Below, piece after piece: positions 24,618 to 36,004 of a DNA stretch of 64,000 nucleotides. Under the pieces are notes generated by a model. The model worked only from the letters and a program-made list of their open reading frames with translations. It did no database searches and was not told the origin of the DNA. Location of the stretch: contig JALMLS010000377.1 in the NCBI GenBank assembly GCA_038496445.1, positions 248,001 through 312,000 on the forward strand, written 5' to 3'. The position numbers were made by a program, and so were the translations under genes. Source of the DNA: Trichosphaerium sp. ATCC 40318 (lineage: Eukaryota; Discosea; Flabellinia; Trichosidae). Position 1 is the first letter of the stretch, and every line of letters begins with the position of its first letter.

Positions 24618-26233
24618 TCACAAACCATGCGGCTTATGGGTGGCAACAGTCACGAGTAGGAGCCAGACAATAGTGAAGACAATCACGCAAAATACTAGTG
24701 GAGTTGGTATTACTTTATCATTCTTTTTTATCCGACAAACAAAGTATCGAGTTCCATCCCAACAGTCTTGATGAGTAATCCACACCTTGCCATACAGAAA
24801 AGTTCGTTCTAAATGATTTTCTTTAGTACATTCTTCAAAAGGAATAGCACGTGTATATTCGTCGCCTTTTCTAGGACATAATGAATAGTATTTTTGAAAA
24901 ATCTTAAAGGCAACCTCCTTGTTACCTAATATGTTGTTCAGTCCTTGATGTCTAAAAAAAGTAATTATGTACCTACTAACCTCTCTAAGACTTCATCATA
25001 TCCGTCTTCATATCGTTTATATATTTGTACTGGAGGAACGTATACTGGTTCCTGAACAAAAGTTCTTGGTGGGTAGTTTTTACCGAGGATGGGAAAGCTG
25101 ATTTAATAAGTCGTTTAAGTCTTTTTATATCTTTAGAGTTGTAACGTTTCATGATGTTATTAAAAGGGTTCCCTATGTCTAAAACAAGTGGCCTGTATCA
25201 CGTTAACTTTGACGTTTCTATCTGACATTGTTGTACCTTTGTTGTGCTGTGGTACTATCAATGAAGTGTTGGTAGTTCGGTTCTTTGTTTAAAATGAAAA
25301 CGAGTTCATCAGGATTAGACAGTTCTCTAAGCACATGACGTGCTAGTTGCTTTAGGTTTGTATCATTGTATTTTATTGCAACTCCAATGGAAAGCAATTC
25401 AATGAGGTATGACTTTGGATAACCGATAATATGTCTCGCCACCCGTTGTGCTTTAATTGTTCTGATAAACTTTTGTGCTACATGCATGTCTTTCAGTATC
25501 TCCCTGACAGATGTGAAGAGTAGAAGGAGCGCCTCCTTTTCGATTTGTACTGAATTGTCTTCCAAACCTTAACCGCGAAAGGCAATACCTATTATTGTTA
25601 AAACGAGCGCCTTTTTTTTTTCGTGTTATCACGTGCCTGGAAGCGCCGCTGTCGGTAATAAATCAATTCTAACGTTTTCCCCGTTGCACTTTCCTTCAAG
25701 TATTACAGAGTACGGTGTTACTGCCGTAACTTCAACACTAACCTGGAATACGTGATGATACGTTGTATATCTTCATAACGTGTTTATTTATTTCGTCCTC
25801 TGAGAGATTTTCAGAGGGAAATTGATGAAAGTACCTAGTAGGTGTTTAATAAAGAACAACCAAACCTGGTTTAGGTTCGTACAATACAAAATCATAATCT
25901 GATGTGGGTATATCTGTTTTCTTGCCTCTTGAGCCCGCCTTTGGTGGATTTAAAAACTATCAGACCTGTTGATTACTCTTACCTTGATTACAGTTGCTTT
26001 AAGCTCTTTCGCCAAGTAGAATACTACAGATTGTACCAACGACATGTGTCTGCGTCTTAACACCTCTTTAAAAATATCTTGCGAAGAAATACTAAGCAAA
26101 ACTTGTACACCAGGGGTCAATCCATTGCATAGGCTTGCGATGAGCTAACATAGCTCTATCCACAAAATTGAACAATCTACCATTAATAAACGGTGTTCCC
26201 TACATGATTTAGGAGGATAGTTTTGAGCCTCAT
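24618..26233 (-). CDS. OAS/cGAS-like nucleotidyltransferase with C-terminal transmembrane anchor
   Basis: Predicted nucleotide second-messenger enzyme of the 2'-5'-oligoadenylate synthetase superfamily, ~423 residues. I place exons at 26204-26233, 25983-26144, 25883-25938, 25762-25834, 25637-25742, 25237-25567, 25084-25192, 24981-25051 and 24618-24951; all join in frame. The active site is intact: GSRGKKTDIPTSDYDFVL (residues 66-83, Asp78 and Asp80) and RIDLLPTAALP (Asp134). The C-domain has YPKSYLIELLSIG and then PLVLDIGNPFNNI, the counterpart of OAS1's ILDPADPTxN. A ~110-residue extension with CPRKGDEYTRAIPF and a ~20-residue hydrophobic segment (PLVFCVIVFTIVWLLLVTVA) follow, so it is probably tail-anchored with the catalytic part in the cytosol. 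Intron 25568-25636 has a GC donor; 25743-25761 is only 19 nt (or 37 nt with a weaker donor). No dsRNA-binding or zinc-ribbon module is seen. Confidence 0.82.
25743..25761 (-). other. Candidate 19-nt intron in the OAS-like gene
   Basis: Removing this GTA...CAG segment restores the frame between MKIYN and VSVEVTAV. The only other frame-compatible choice nearby is a 37-nt intron with a GTTATG donor. Confidence 0.5.
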
Positions 26234-26605
26234 CGAGCCAATATCAACACTAAAACAATAGACAATGTGGTCATAAATTTCACTTTGCAACTTGCATCTA
26301 AGAAAGTGTGTGCTGTTCAGTGGTTTAATACACGAAATGACTCGTGTTTAAAAACTTATCAACTTGCGAAACATGTATTCTAAGAATAGCAAAGGATAAC
26401 TGTGTAACACAGGACATGTGCTACCGCTAGAAACTTGCGTTTTTAGTGGAGTAGAGCACTCATAAGGTGTTTACGCATCGACTAGGGCCTACAGCAGATA
26501 GGGTGTTTAAGAAATGTGCACAACACTTAGCCAATATATTACTTAAGTGCAAAAATTCAAACCAACGAGTTTGTTGACACGTTGGAACAATTCTTGGTAC
26601 TGCTT
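26234..26605. promoter_or_regulatory. Divergent promoter region, OAS-like and MORN-variant genes
   Basis: The 372 bp between the two start codons must hold both promoters, so the genes could be co-regulated. I see no CACGTG, no TATA box I would defend, and no ORF of interest. Confidence 0.4.
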
Positions 26606-28482
26606 ATGCGAACCTCACAAATTAAACTAGCCGGTGCGTAGCAGCAATTGATATAACCTTTCTCGTATTTTTAGTGGCTAACTTTTATTCTTTAGCTCGC
26701 TCGGTATCACGTGGTCTGCTGACATTACCAAACGATATTCAACTTTACATATGCTCGCTCGATAAAGAAGTTTATATAAAATATCACCTACTGTCTGCTG
26801 CAGCTGCTAAAAACACTCACTTTACGAATGATTTTAGAAAAAAGGGTACCTGGAAGCAGTGGTATTCAACAGGAGAGTTAAAGGCCATGATTCAACTACC
26901 TGTTGGCGAGGTAAAACATTGGCATAAAAACGGACAACTTCAGGCACATTGCTACCATAAAAACGGAAAGACACATGGAAAGGCATTGCAGTGGTATGAG
27001 AACGGGCAGCTGCAGCATCAATCATTCTATTTACAAGGCAAACTTCATGGTGAGAGAACGCAATGGCACTCGAATGGGCAGATTGCTGAACAATGCTTCT
27101 TTGAAAATGGAGAAGGGACAGGAAAGCATCAAGAGTGGTACGAAAACGGACAGACGGCAGTACAAGGAATGCTGAAAAACGACAAGTACGAAGGAATACT
27201 CCAAAAGTGGTATGAAAATGGTAATATGAAAGCATATACAAGCGTCACAGATGGAATAAAAGAAGGTGAAGTGAAAGAGTGGTATGAAAATGGCAAACTA
27301 AAGATACACCACTTTCGTCAATGCAAAAAAGTGGCGAGGTTTAGGAAAGAATATTTTGAGAATGGAAACCTTAAATCTTGTTTGTTCTTGGAAGATAGCA
27401 CAGATGACTTGTATAACCAAGAAATGATCAAAGAAGGTAACATTAAAACTATCGATGGCAAACAATGTCTAAAAGAAACGCACTACCACGAAAATGGAAC
27501 AAGAAAATTAGAAAAATTCTGTTGCAATGGTAAGCCTTACGGCACTGCAAAACAGTGGAATGAAGATGGCCAAATTACATCTTGTGTTGAGGTAAAGAAT
27601 GGCATACCGTATGGTAAGAGTGTCATTTACAAAGATGGGAATAAGATAATAAGTGCTATGTTCAAGAACGGAAAGAAGAATGGTAAATACAAGGAGTGGC
27701 ATAAAAATACACAACTGTCGTTATGTGCACACTTTGTTGATAACGTCATGGAAGGACTAGTGGAAGAATGGTATGAAAATGGACAAATGAAACAGGTTTA
27801 TACGATTCACAATGGCAAAAAAGAAGGAGAATGCAATTGCTGGTACAGTAATGGACAGTTATCATCTCAACGATTTTGGAAACACGGCTTAGAACATGGA
27901 GAATGTAGACAATGGTATGAAAATGGTAAATTACAAGTACGGGCTGTAGCAAAGAATGGTAAAACGGCAGGAAAGTATGAAGAGTTCTATGACAATGGAC
28001 AATTACACAAGCGCTTCTATGAATGGGATGATAAAGTACAAGGCGAAGTAAAACGTTGGCACAGGAATGGACAGCTGCATTTACAGTCCTATGTAAAGGA
28101 CAGTATTCCTCATGGAGAAGAAAAAGAATGGTACCCCAATGGACAAATGAAGCGATGTTTGACTCGTGTCAATGGAAAAGCCGAAGGTTTAGCTAGGATG
28201 TGGTATGAGTGTGGTCAAATTTACGTTAAGAACTTCTTCAAGGGAGGTAAGAAAGAAGGAGAGTACAAGGAATGGTACCAAAACGGGAATTTATGTACAC
28301 AATGCTACTTTGTGAACTCGAAGTATGAAGGAGAGTACAAAGAATGGTATGAGAATGGGCAAATGAAACTACAATGTATGACTAGAAATAACTTGGATAA
28401 TGGTGAGTACAAAGTATGGTATCAAAATGGAAAACTAAAGCTACAATGCGTGAAGAAGAATGGCAAAAAAGTACTCCAATAA
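26606..28482 (+). CDS. F-box-like N-terminus plus ~22 MORN-variant repeats
   Basis: Exon 1 (26606-26633, MRTSQIKLA) joins exon 2 (from 26675) across a 41-nt intron with a GTGCGT donor. Residues ~20-45 (GLLTLPNDIQLYICSLDKEV) look like a short F-box. From ~residue 60 to the stop the protein is an uninterrupted array of about 22 units of ~22-26 residues built on WYENGQL....Y..GK..GEYKE, the MORN-variant (YwqK/antitoxin-like) repeat. Such repeats form extended beta surfaces; a partner is unknown. F-box plus MORN-variant proteins are multigene in Marseillevirus-type viruses of amoebae, so viral origin is possible, but the intron shows adaptation to the nucleus. The whole repeat region is one exon, unlike neighbouring genes. 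Two decayed relatives lie at 8488-10303 and 29211-29660. Confidence 0.85.
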
Positions 28483-29210
28483 ATAACTAAATAATAAAGA
28501 AGCAATTCGTCGATAAATAAACTACCAATTTCTTATGTTCAGAAGTGAACCACGCTATAAAACGTATATACACTCTATTTAATGGCTATGATGCCGTAAA
28601 AATCAACAATTGTGTAGCTGTAGCAAAATTTGTTCTAAGAAAAAAGTTAATCGCTTATTCACTGATTGTAAACGATATTGAGAGCATTAGTCATCATTAC
28701 TAATACGCCAGTGGCGATACTATGCTTCCCAGTGCCTCAAAGCGTTTGTAAAATCGACAGTAACCCCAGCACGAGTTTGTTGCAGCTACCGACAGAGATG
28801 TACTAACCGATAAAGTGTCAAAGCACTTGCAGGTGTTGATTGCACACCTTAATAGCACCGTGGTAACTGATGAAGGTAAGAAATCATTGTAACACTGCCC
28901 TCCAAAGCTTGGTCAATATAGCACCCTCTTAGCATAGTTATAATTTGCTCAATGTATGGTTTTTTCAAAAGCGGAACAACATCCACCTTAGGTTTACCAG
29001 TACAAATAACAAACCTAGAGCGTAACAAAGAGTCGTAAGGTAACAAGTTTGCTGTATGCATCCGGTTGAGGCTTCTTTGATTGCCAAATTCCATCACCCT
29101 GCTAATCCTTCAAACAAATTTCTTGAAATCAATCTGACGTGATTGAAAAAATGTCAATGTAAGCATTTTTTAAAAGCAGTACGAGGAATACACCACGGCA
29201 ATAAAATCAA
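28483..29210. other. Intergenic, no recognised gene
   Basis: A minus-strand frame at 28849-29097 has no recognisable product. The stretch separates the intact MORN-variant gene from a remnant of the same family and may be relic DNA. Confidence 0.45.
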
Positions 29211-29660
29211 TATGGAAGTATCTCCCCAACAAAACGGCAAGTGCTTGTATGAGACGTTACCAGCTCACAACGTATAATGTCGCCGTTGTTCTAGTGAACC
29301 TGCAATAGATGCACCAACAAGATTACAATCATCTTGCAAACTTATTATCGATCTAGATTCTGAAGTGTACTTAAAATGGCCTCTGCTTGAGGTTTGATAA
29401 TGATTTGAAGAAACATGGTAAATGGAAGCAGTTTAAAGTTTTGAGTTACTTGTCAGGATGTTGTATGATACACGCAATATCACTTGCAAATATGAAATCA
29501 TACAAGAAGAGTATTGAAGTCATGGTAAGCTACATGAAGAGTTTAAAGAGTGGTATGGCAATGGTCAATTATACGAGTACAAACAATGGTATGTAAATAC
29601 TCAATTAGAAATACAACGTACATTTGTGTATGGCAAAGAAGGAGATCTATTATTAAATAC
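29211..29660 (+). pseudogene. Remnant of an F-box-like/MORN-variant gene
   Basis: DNA near 29340-29440 closely matches 8660-8770: the shared TTATCGATCTAGAT and TGATTTGAAGAAACATGG blocks appear in the same order in both. The F-box-like region is broken by stops, and only about two repeat units remain, in shifted frames (KEWYGNGQLYEY, QWYVNTQLEIQ). It looks like the 5' end of a family member that lost its repeat array. Confidence 0.7.
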
Positions 29661-30025
29661 TAAGCTATGGATATTGTTGCCAGTTTCTGTACAATAAATA
29701 TCGCTTGCGTGGCCTTTTTATCAGTAAGAGTAGTGTTTAGATCTTGTAGGTAAAGCAAACTTACTGTATCTTGCAAATTTATTTTGATAAATTAGGCTAC
29801 TTAGGGTCTAATGCAATAAACTGTTTCAATGACGCAATAATGTATGCAATAACTTGATGACATGAATTACATGCATGGTACAAGCTTACTACATCGTATT
29901 TTTTCGCTCCTTTATGTCGCTAACGAAATCCAAACAAAAAAACTGCCACGTGACACTTGGCGTAGCAAAAAAGGGAAATGTGTACTTCTTTGCATGCGCT
30001 TAATTCTGTTGTTTTTTTAGCCACC
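29661..30025. other. Intergenic, 5' flank of the ferlin gene
   Basis: AT-rich, with CACGTGAC at about 29947. A run of T ending in AG sits six bases before the ferlin ATG, so the 5' UTR may be spliced. Confidence 0.4.
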
Positions 30026-33000
30026 ATGCAGAAGGAGCAGCCCTACGAAGTGCGCGTGCACGTTATAGAAGCGCGCGATCTTCTACCCAGGCACGTTTTA
30101 ATTAACTTCTCGCCTCTTGTTTATAAACATAATTCTGTACAGAGATGGAAACGGTATGTCTGATCCTGTGTGCTATGTAACGGCGTTTGGTAAAACTCAG
30201 AAGACAAAGGTGATGATCTCATCAAAAAAAAACTTTACAACACTTTTTCCTTTGACGCTAAATTAACGTTCTACAGGTGCACAATAAGACAACCAACGTC
30301 ACATTCGATAGATGGTTTATATTCAAGAGTAAACATGAGATAACACCTGAAGCTCTCGCAAGAGAGAAGCTTAAGTTCGTTGTATATGATGCCAACGTAA
30401 TTTTGAGAAACACGCAGATAGGTAAGGGACATAATTCCATAATTGTGTCGCACAAACGCTTTCTTTTTCGTAGGTTCTCATGTTATTGATATGGGTCACG
30501 TTCATAAACAGAAAGGACACGAAATTTTCGCAAAGTGGCTCGTTTTGGCCGATAAAAAACATGAAGGCGTACAAGTACGGAAAATCACGCCTCTTCGGTC
30601 ACGTGATAGCGAATAAAGGTGTTAGGGTTATCTAAAAATTACTGCTGTTGTTCTTGGACCAGGAGATCTTCCTTTACCTCACGACGAAGGAGAAGAGTTT
30701 CAGGATGAACAACATGGCGATTCGCTTCAATCTATGGTATCTTGTCATTTTGAGAAAAGGAAAAAAAACGCTTTAAAACTGACATTTCTTAGCTTTTGGT
30801 GCCACCTTCACTTGCAGTAGAAGATTGGACACTTAGTATTAAATGCCATGAAGCTACATTTTTGCCTAAAACTGACTGTACGTCATTTTAATTCAGTATT
30901 GCTTGAAACATAGTGCTAAAAACTGTTTTTTTTTAAAGTGTCAAAGAGTGATCCGTATCTATCTGTTCATTTTGGTGGTAATAGATTACGAACGCACCAC
31001 AAGAAAAAAACGCTATCACCTGTATGGAATGAAGAGCTATTGTTTCCATTTGTCCGACCAACGTAAGCAATATTTTATCATTGGGATTAGTAATACTTAA
31101 CTTGTATAAACATAGTATGTCCGATGCAATCAAAATTGAGCTTTGGGATGACGATACCCTGGTAACCCTTTCCTCTTTACAACTAGTATATACTTACTTA
31201 TATTTATTAAGAGGCGAGATGACTATGTTGCATGCATATTCTATTCATTAAAAGACCTAATTGATAAAGCAAAAAATCCAGGTAAAAATAAGAAAAAAAG
31301 CCCACTTCTCTTTTCAGTTGTTTAACAAAGCTAAGGTCTTCATTGGTGCAACATCTATTATGACCCTGATGAAAAGAAACTTGTACAAGCAGATTCAAGT
31401 CTTTGTCGTGGAATGATGCTACTTGACTTGAAAGTCATTAAAAGACAAACTAAAAAAGTACGTCAACAAGTAAAATGTTTTTGCAATGCTGACTTGGGTT
31501 CTAGCCAAATGTCAAACCTTGTTCTGGGCCTGCTCGACCAGCAGATATTAGATACTCCCTTTTAGTAGGCAAGTAATTACATAGAGATGATAGAACTAAC
31601 TAGTTTGCACATAGATGTATTTGAAGCCGCAAACATTCCTTCAAATGAAAAGATTTTTGTTAGCGCTCAAATAGGAAATGCAGGGACGATAGTAACATCT
31701 AAGCAAATGCCAACTAGGGTACAAAATCCTTTCATAAAAGCCGTGTTAATTTAGTACTAAATCATCCTATTTTAGAATGGAACATCACGTTTTTTTGAGC
31801 AACTCAATCCACTTAATATATCTTTACCGCAAAAAAAGGAATCACTGCCAGATATTTTCATACACGTCACAAAAAAAAAACAGAAGCGTATTGGTTATGT
31901 TAGAGTCAAGGTACACCTTCAATATTAGCATAATATTTACACGTGACACTTTAGCCAACCGATCTCACTACACAAGGCGAACCAAAGTGGGTACGTTGAA
32001 AAATAACCAATAAGAGTTGAAAGGCTAGAACTTTAAAATACAGCGTATCTTTAGCTACCTTTGTAATTATGTTAACTCTACGTAGTATGAACTCGAACCA
32101 GATCCATGGACTAAATATAAAGAACATAAAGTGCCGGGCAATATACTAATCCGTCTATCATTTGGTCTACATAATGTACAATGACTTAATCAAACTGAAC
32201 TCCTCTGATTTTTTTGTTTGCAGGAGGTTTCATCTCACAATAGACCATCAGCGGATCCTCTCAAATTAATACCTTACGAAATCCGTGCTCACGTTTATCA
32301 AGCAAAAAATCTGTCTCCAAAAGATACCAATGGCTCATCAGATCCGTAAGTATCTTGTAAAAATTTTTTTGGCTATCATGCTAAAATGTTTAGATTTGTT
32401 TCTGTTCAAATGGGCAAGGTCAAGACAAGAACATCTATAAAGGAAGATACACTGTTTCCATTGTGGTATGAAACGAATGTCCTTAATGTTGAACTACCGA
32501 CAGACTTATCGCATGCACCATTAGTCACGGTGAAGGTAAGTAAAAACCCATCAACACTCACGCAAGAAAGTAGAAAATTAAACTGCTATAGGTTTGGGAC
32601 GATGACCCTCTTGGAGATGATTTTATTGGGCGTATTGAAGTACCTGTTACGCAAATGTCACCAGAGTACCAGAAAAAACCAAAATGGTACGCCCACGTGC
32701 TATCACTGGAAACAGATTTTCAAAGCAATCACGTTTAGTGATTTCCGAGTTATTGGTGAACTAATCAAATTAGGTATACACTTACAAGTGGAAAGGGTGC
32801 ATTTGAAGGAGAGATATTATTGGGTTTCCAATTAATTCCAAAGGACAGTAGTTCTAAGTATCCAGTTGTCGATATAAAACCAGAACTCATTGATTGTGTT
32901 GTTGAGGTTGATGTTGTCAGTATTCGCGAACTTGTACACTACGCGTACGATACTATATTAAGATACCTTCAATTTGTTCGTACTTAACATGTATTACTTA

Positions 33001-35878
33001 GGTCGTTACCATGTAACAAACCATACCTCCGCCTAACGATTGGAGATGAACAAAAGAAAGGAAGTAAAAACCCTCTTGGTTTGGCTCTTCCAAACATCCT
33101 AAAGAAAAAATCTATGAAGTGCAGCCATGTCCAGTCGAGAGTACCTCAATCAAAGAGCAGTGGAAATAGCTGCGAAGTACTACAGGCAAGACTTCCTTAC
33201 ATTTGTACTAACTTTTTTCGTTTTTTTGCTCCCATCTCGAATTCAAATGGACACATTTTACCCGTTATTTGTTTTTGTGTAAGTGATGATTTATTTACTT
33301 CGATTAGACTCTTGTTCTTGAATGTCGACTCCCTAAAGACCCACTTTTCGCTCCTTCTTTGAACTTTAAAATGTTCGATAGCAGGAAACTTCAAGTTGAT
33401 CCTGTTGTTGGATACACATCTGTTAGTCTTGGAGAATACTGCCCATGGAACCCTAATCAAGAACATCAAAATACACACGTAGATCAAAACAAAGGGAAAA
33501 TAGTAAAGATTGAGGTGCCTCCTGATAAGGACGCGTTCCAAGAGGTAACAAAAAACAGTTGTATTTTTTGACTTTCATGTCGATTTTCTTTATCAACTAA
33601 CATATGGTTATTAGGCAGCAGAAGCTGCTGAGGGTATGCCAAGGCCTGTACAATTAGATATACCATCTTTCAACGTTGTGAAGCCTGGCGCTTCTGAAGA
33701 CACACCATTGCTTGTAACTGGTGAAGAGACAAATCTTGAAACTGTCATAGGTTCTCTTGTTATTAGTGCTTTTCAACTCTTGATTTACTTACAACTATCG
33801 CAGATAGCTTAGAGTCTAGGGAGGCTGATATACCACCAGCAGAGCTTAATATTGACGAGATCGAAGGTGAAGTTAATGACGAAGACCAAGTCGAACTTGA
33901 TGGTGCGTTGTTTATAAATATTGAAGCTTACTTAGTAATAGACGGTGCTGGTGTTCCAGGACTTCCTCGTGCTGAAGATGGCACTATCTTAGAAGAAGGA
34001 GAAGATGAAATAAAGATTGGTGATGGTAAAAGAATAAGGACAGGAGCACTTGAGAGGAAGATTACGCCAAGATTTGAAGAGTTTGATTTATTCAGAGAAC
34101 AGATTTTATTGAAGCAATGGTTTGTTGATAAGAACTCTCGTTTAGTCGAAGCTGGTATTGTTAAAGTACGCATGAATAGTATTAAGAGATACTAATTAAG
34201 GTTAGGCAAGCGTCAACGTTCATCAAAAGGAAACGTGGAAGCCAGGTCATGACGTATCTCAATTACTTCAACCAGAAACAGTTAAAGTTAGAATATACAT
34301 TCTTCGTGGTCTTGGACTTGTACCTGCAGATAAGAACGGAAAAGCTGATCCATATGTCGTTATAGATAATGGAACAAAGGGCGGTAAGCAAAATTAAAGC
34401 TCGACTTTAAAGGAGGATGCTAATGTAAGTTTTCTTTCTCAAGGCTTTCCAAATATCAACGATATCCAAAAAGTGCAACTGGAAACACTATTCCCTTCGT
34501 TCTACGAATGCTATGAATTCTCAATGACAATGCCTGATAAATCTGGTCGTGTACATGTGAGTCTTTGGGATCATGATCCAGGCAAATTCGAGACAGATGA
34601 TCTCATCGGAACAACTGTAATAGACCTTGGAGACAGGCAAGAGCGCTTAATTTGATGTGTGACTTAACAGTTTTTCAAGGTGGTACAGCAAAGAGTGGAG
34701 AGCACTTAAAAAGAAACCTATTGAAAGAAGACCTTTGTTTATCGATACTTCAAAATGTGCACAGGTAAAAAATGGTTTTCGCGCACGTGATTTTGTTTGA
34801 CATAACCGATTTTTATCAAATAGGGATTGCTTGAACTTTGGGTAGATATTCTGACAACAGAAGAAGCTTCTCGTACACCAATCGAAGATATCAAACCACC
34901 TGGTAGATTTAGTCTACATTAGAAGTTCTCTCTAAGTATAATTTTTTAAGGTCCACAACAATGGCAACTAAGGATGTGTATCTGGGATGCTCATGATGTA
35001 CCAGCAATGGATAACTTTGTATGACTATTTTCAGAAGATAAATCGTTTGTAATTAGTTAACCTTATAAACAGGGCTCAAGTGATGTATACGTACTGGGAA
35101 AGATGCACGGACAAAAAGCTCAAACGACAGATACCAACTGGTTCAGTAAAGATGGTATCCACACCGAAAATTGACACCAAACGAAACCATTCACTTTGAA
35201 ATAGGAAAATGTTATTGGAACTGGCGTATGGTATGGAATGTTACAGTACCTCAAAAGATATCACGTTGGACTGTTCAAGTATGGGATAAAGATGTATTTA
35301 ATCCAGATGATGCTATAGCAGAAGGTGTTATTGACTTTGGAGGATTCTTTAAGAAGGTACTTAGAACAGACGCTGCAAGTGTAAAAAACTGACTTCGAAA
35401 AGGCGTTTTATTCAAAAGAACAAAAATTATCTCTGAAGAAACAAGAACTTGTCTTGGCGCATTCTGGTGCTAGAAACGAGAAACGAGTACGTGTTTTTGT
35501 TGTCGGTTATTAGCATCAACTAACTTATTGCTACAGGGTGTCCTTGTCGTTAGTCTTGACCTAGTTACAGCTGAATACGCTGCTAAAAACGAAGGTGAGC
35601 TCACGTGTTTTTTACTCTTTTTTGTTCTGACTGTCTTTGCGTTTTTAGTTGGTATTGGTCGTAGTGAACCCAATAGAGATCCTTATCTACCTGATCCACC
35701 TCGTCCTGCTAGCTCTTTTAATCCATTCCGTATTGATAAATGGTTTAACTTTGGATGGAAAAAGTATAGATGCAGAGTAATTACATGTTGCATAATTTGT
35801 CTTGTACTTATCTTGGCTGCTGGTCTTCCAACATTGTTTGGATTCCTTGGATTTATCCCTGGTTTCCCATCACTATAA
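30026..35878 (+). CDS. Ferlin, multi-C2 membrane-fusion protein
   Basis: Predicted calcium-dependent vesicle-fusion or membrane-repair protein. The ATG lies in a GCCACC context. I count about seven C2 units from calcium-binding or strand motifs: DLLPRDGNGMSDPVCYV; LPKTDLSKSDPYLSVHFGG; DVFEAANIPSNEKIFVSAQI; KNLSPKDTNGSSDPFVSV; a weak one near 32890-33420; GLVPADKNGKADPYVVID; and CIWDAHDVPAMDN...SDVYV with ENWRM, a ferlin C2F feature. The C-terminus has EPNRDPYLPDPPRPASSFN, then a transmembrane segment (VITCCIICLVLILAAGLPTL), the classic ferlin ending. About 30 short introns; those at 30091-30142 and 33186-33307 need GC donors. The FerA/FerB regions were not recognised. Joins around 31560-32220 are approximate. 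Confidence 0.9.
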
Positions 35879-36004
35879 AAAAAGGACCTCTAAGAGACTA
35901 AGGCCCATTACAAAGTAGTATAAACTTCAGTGAATAACTTGAACACGTGTTAAGAATTATCATTCTTACTTTCTGGTTTTCTTAATTTTCTCGCAAAAAA
36001 AGAT

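Noticed and set aside
26100-26130. A 19-nt GTGTAC...TTAG intron near the start of the OAS-like gene
   Set aside because: Using the acceptor at about 26145 instead gives a longer normal intron and a continuous frame, so the tiny intron is not needed.
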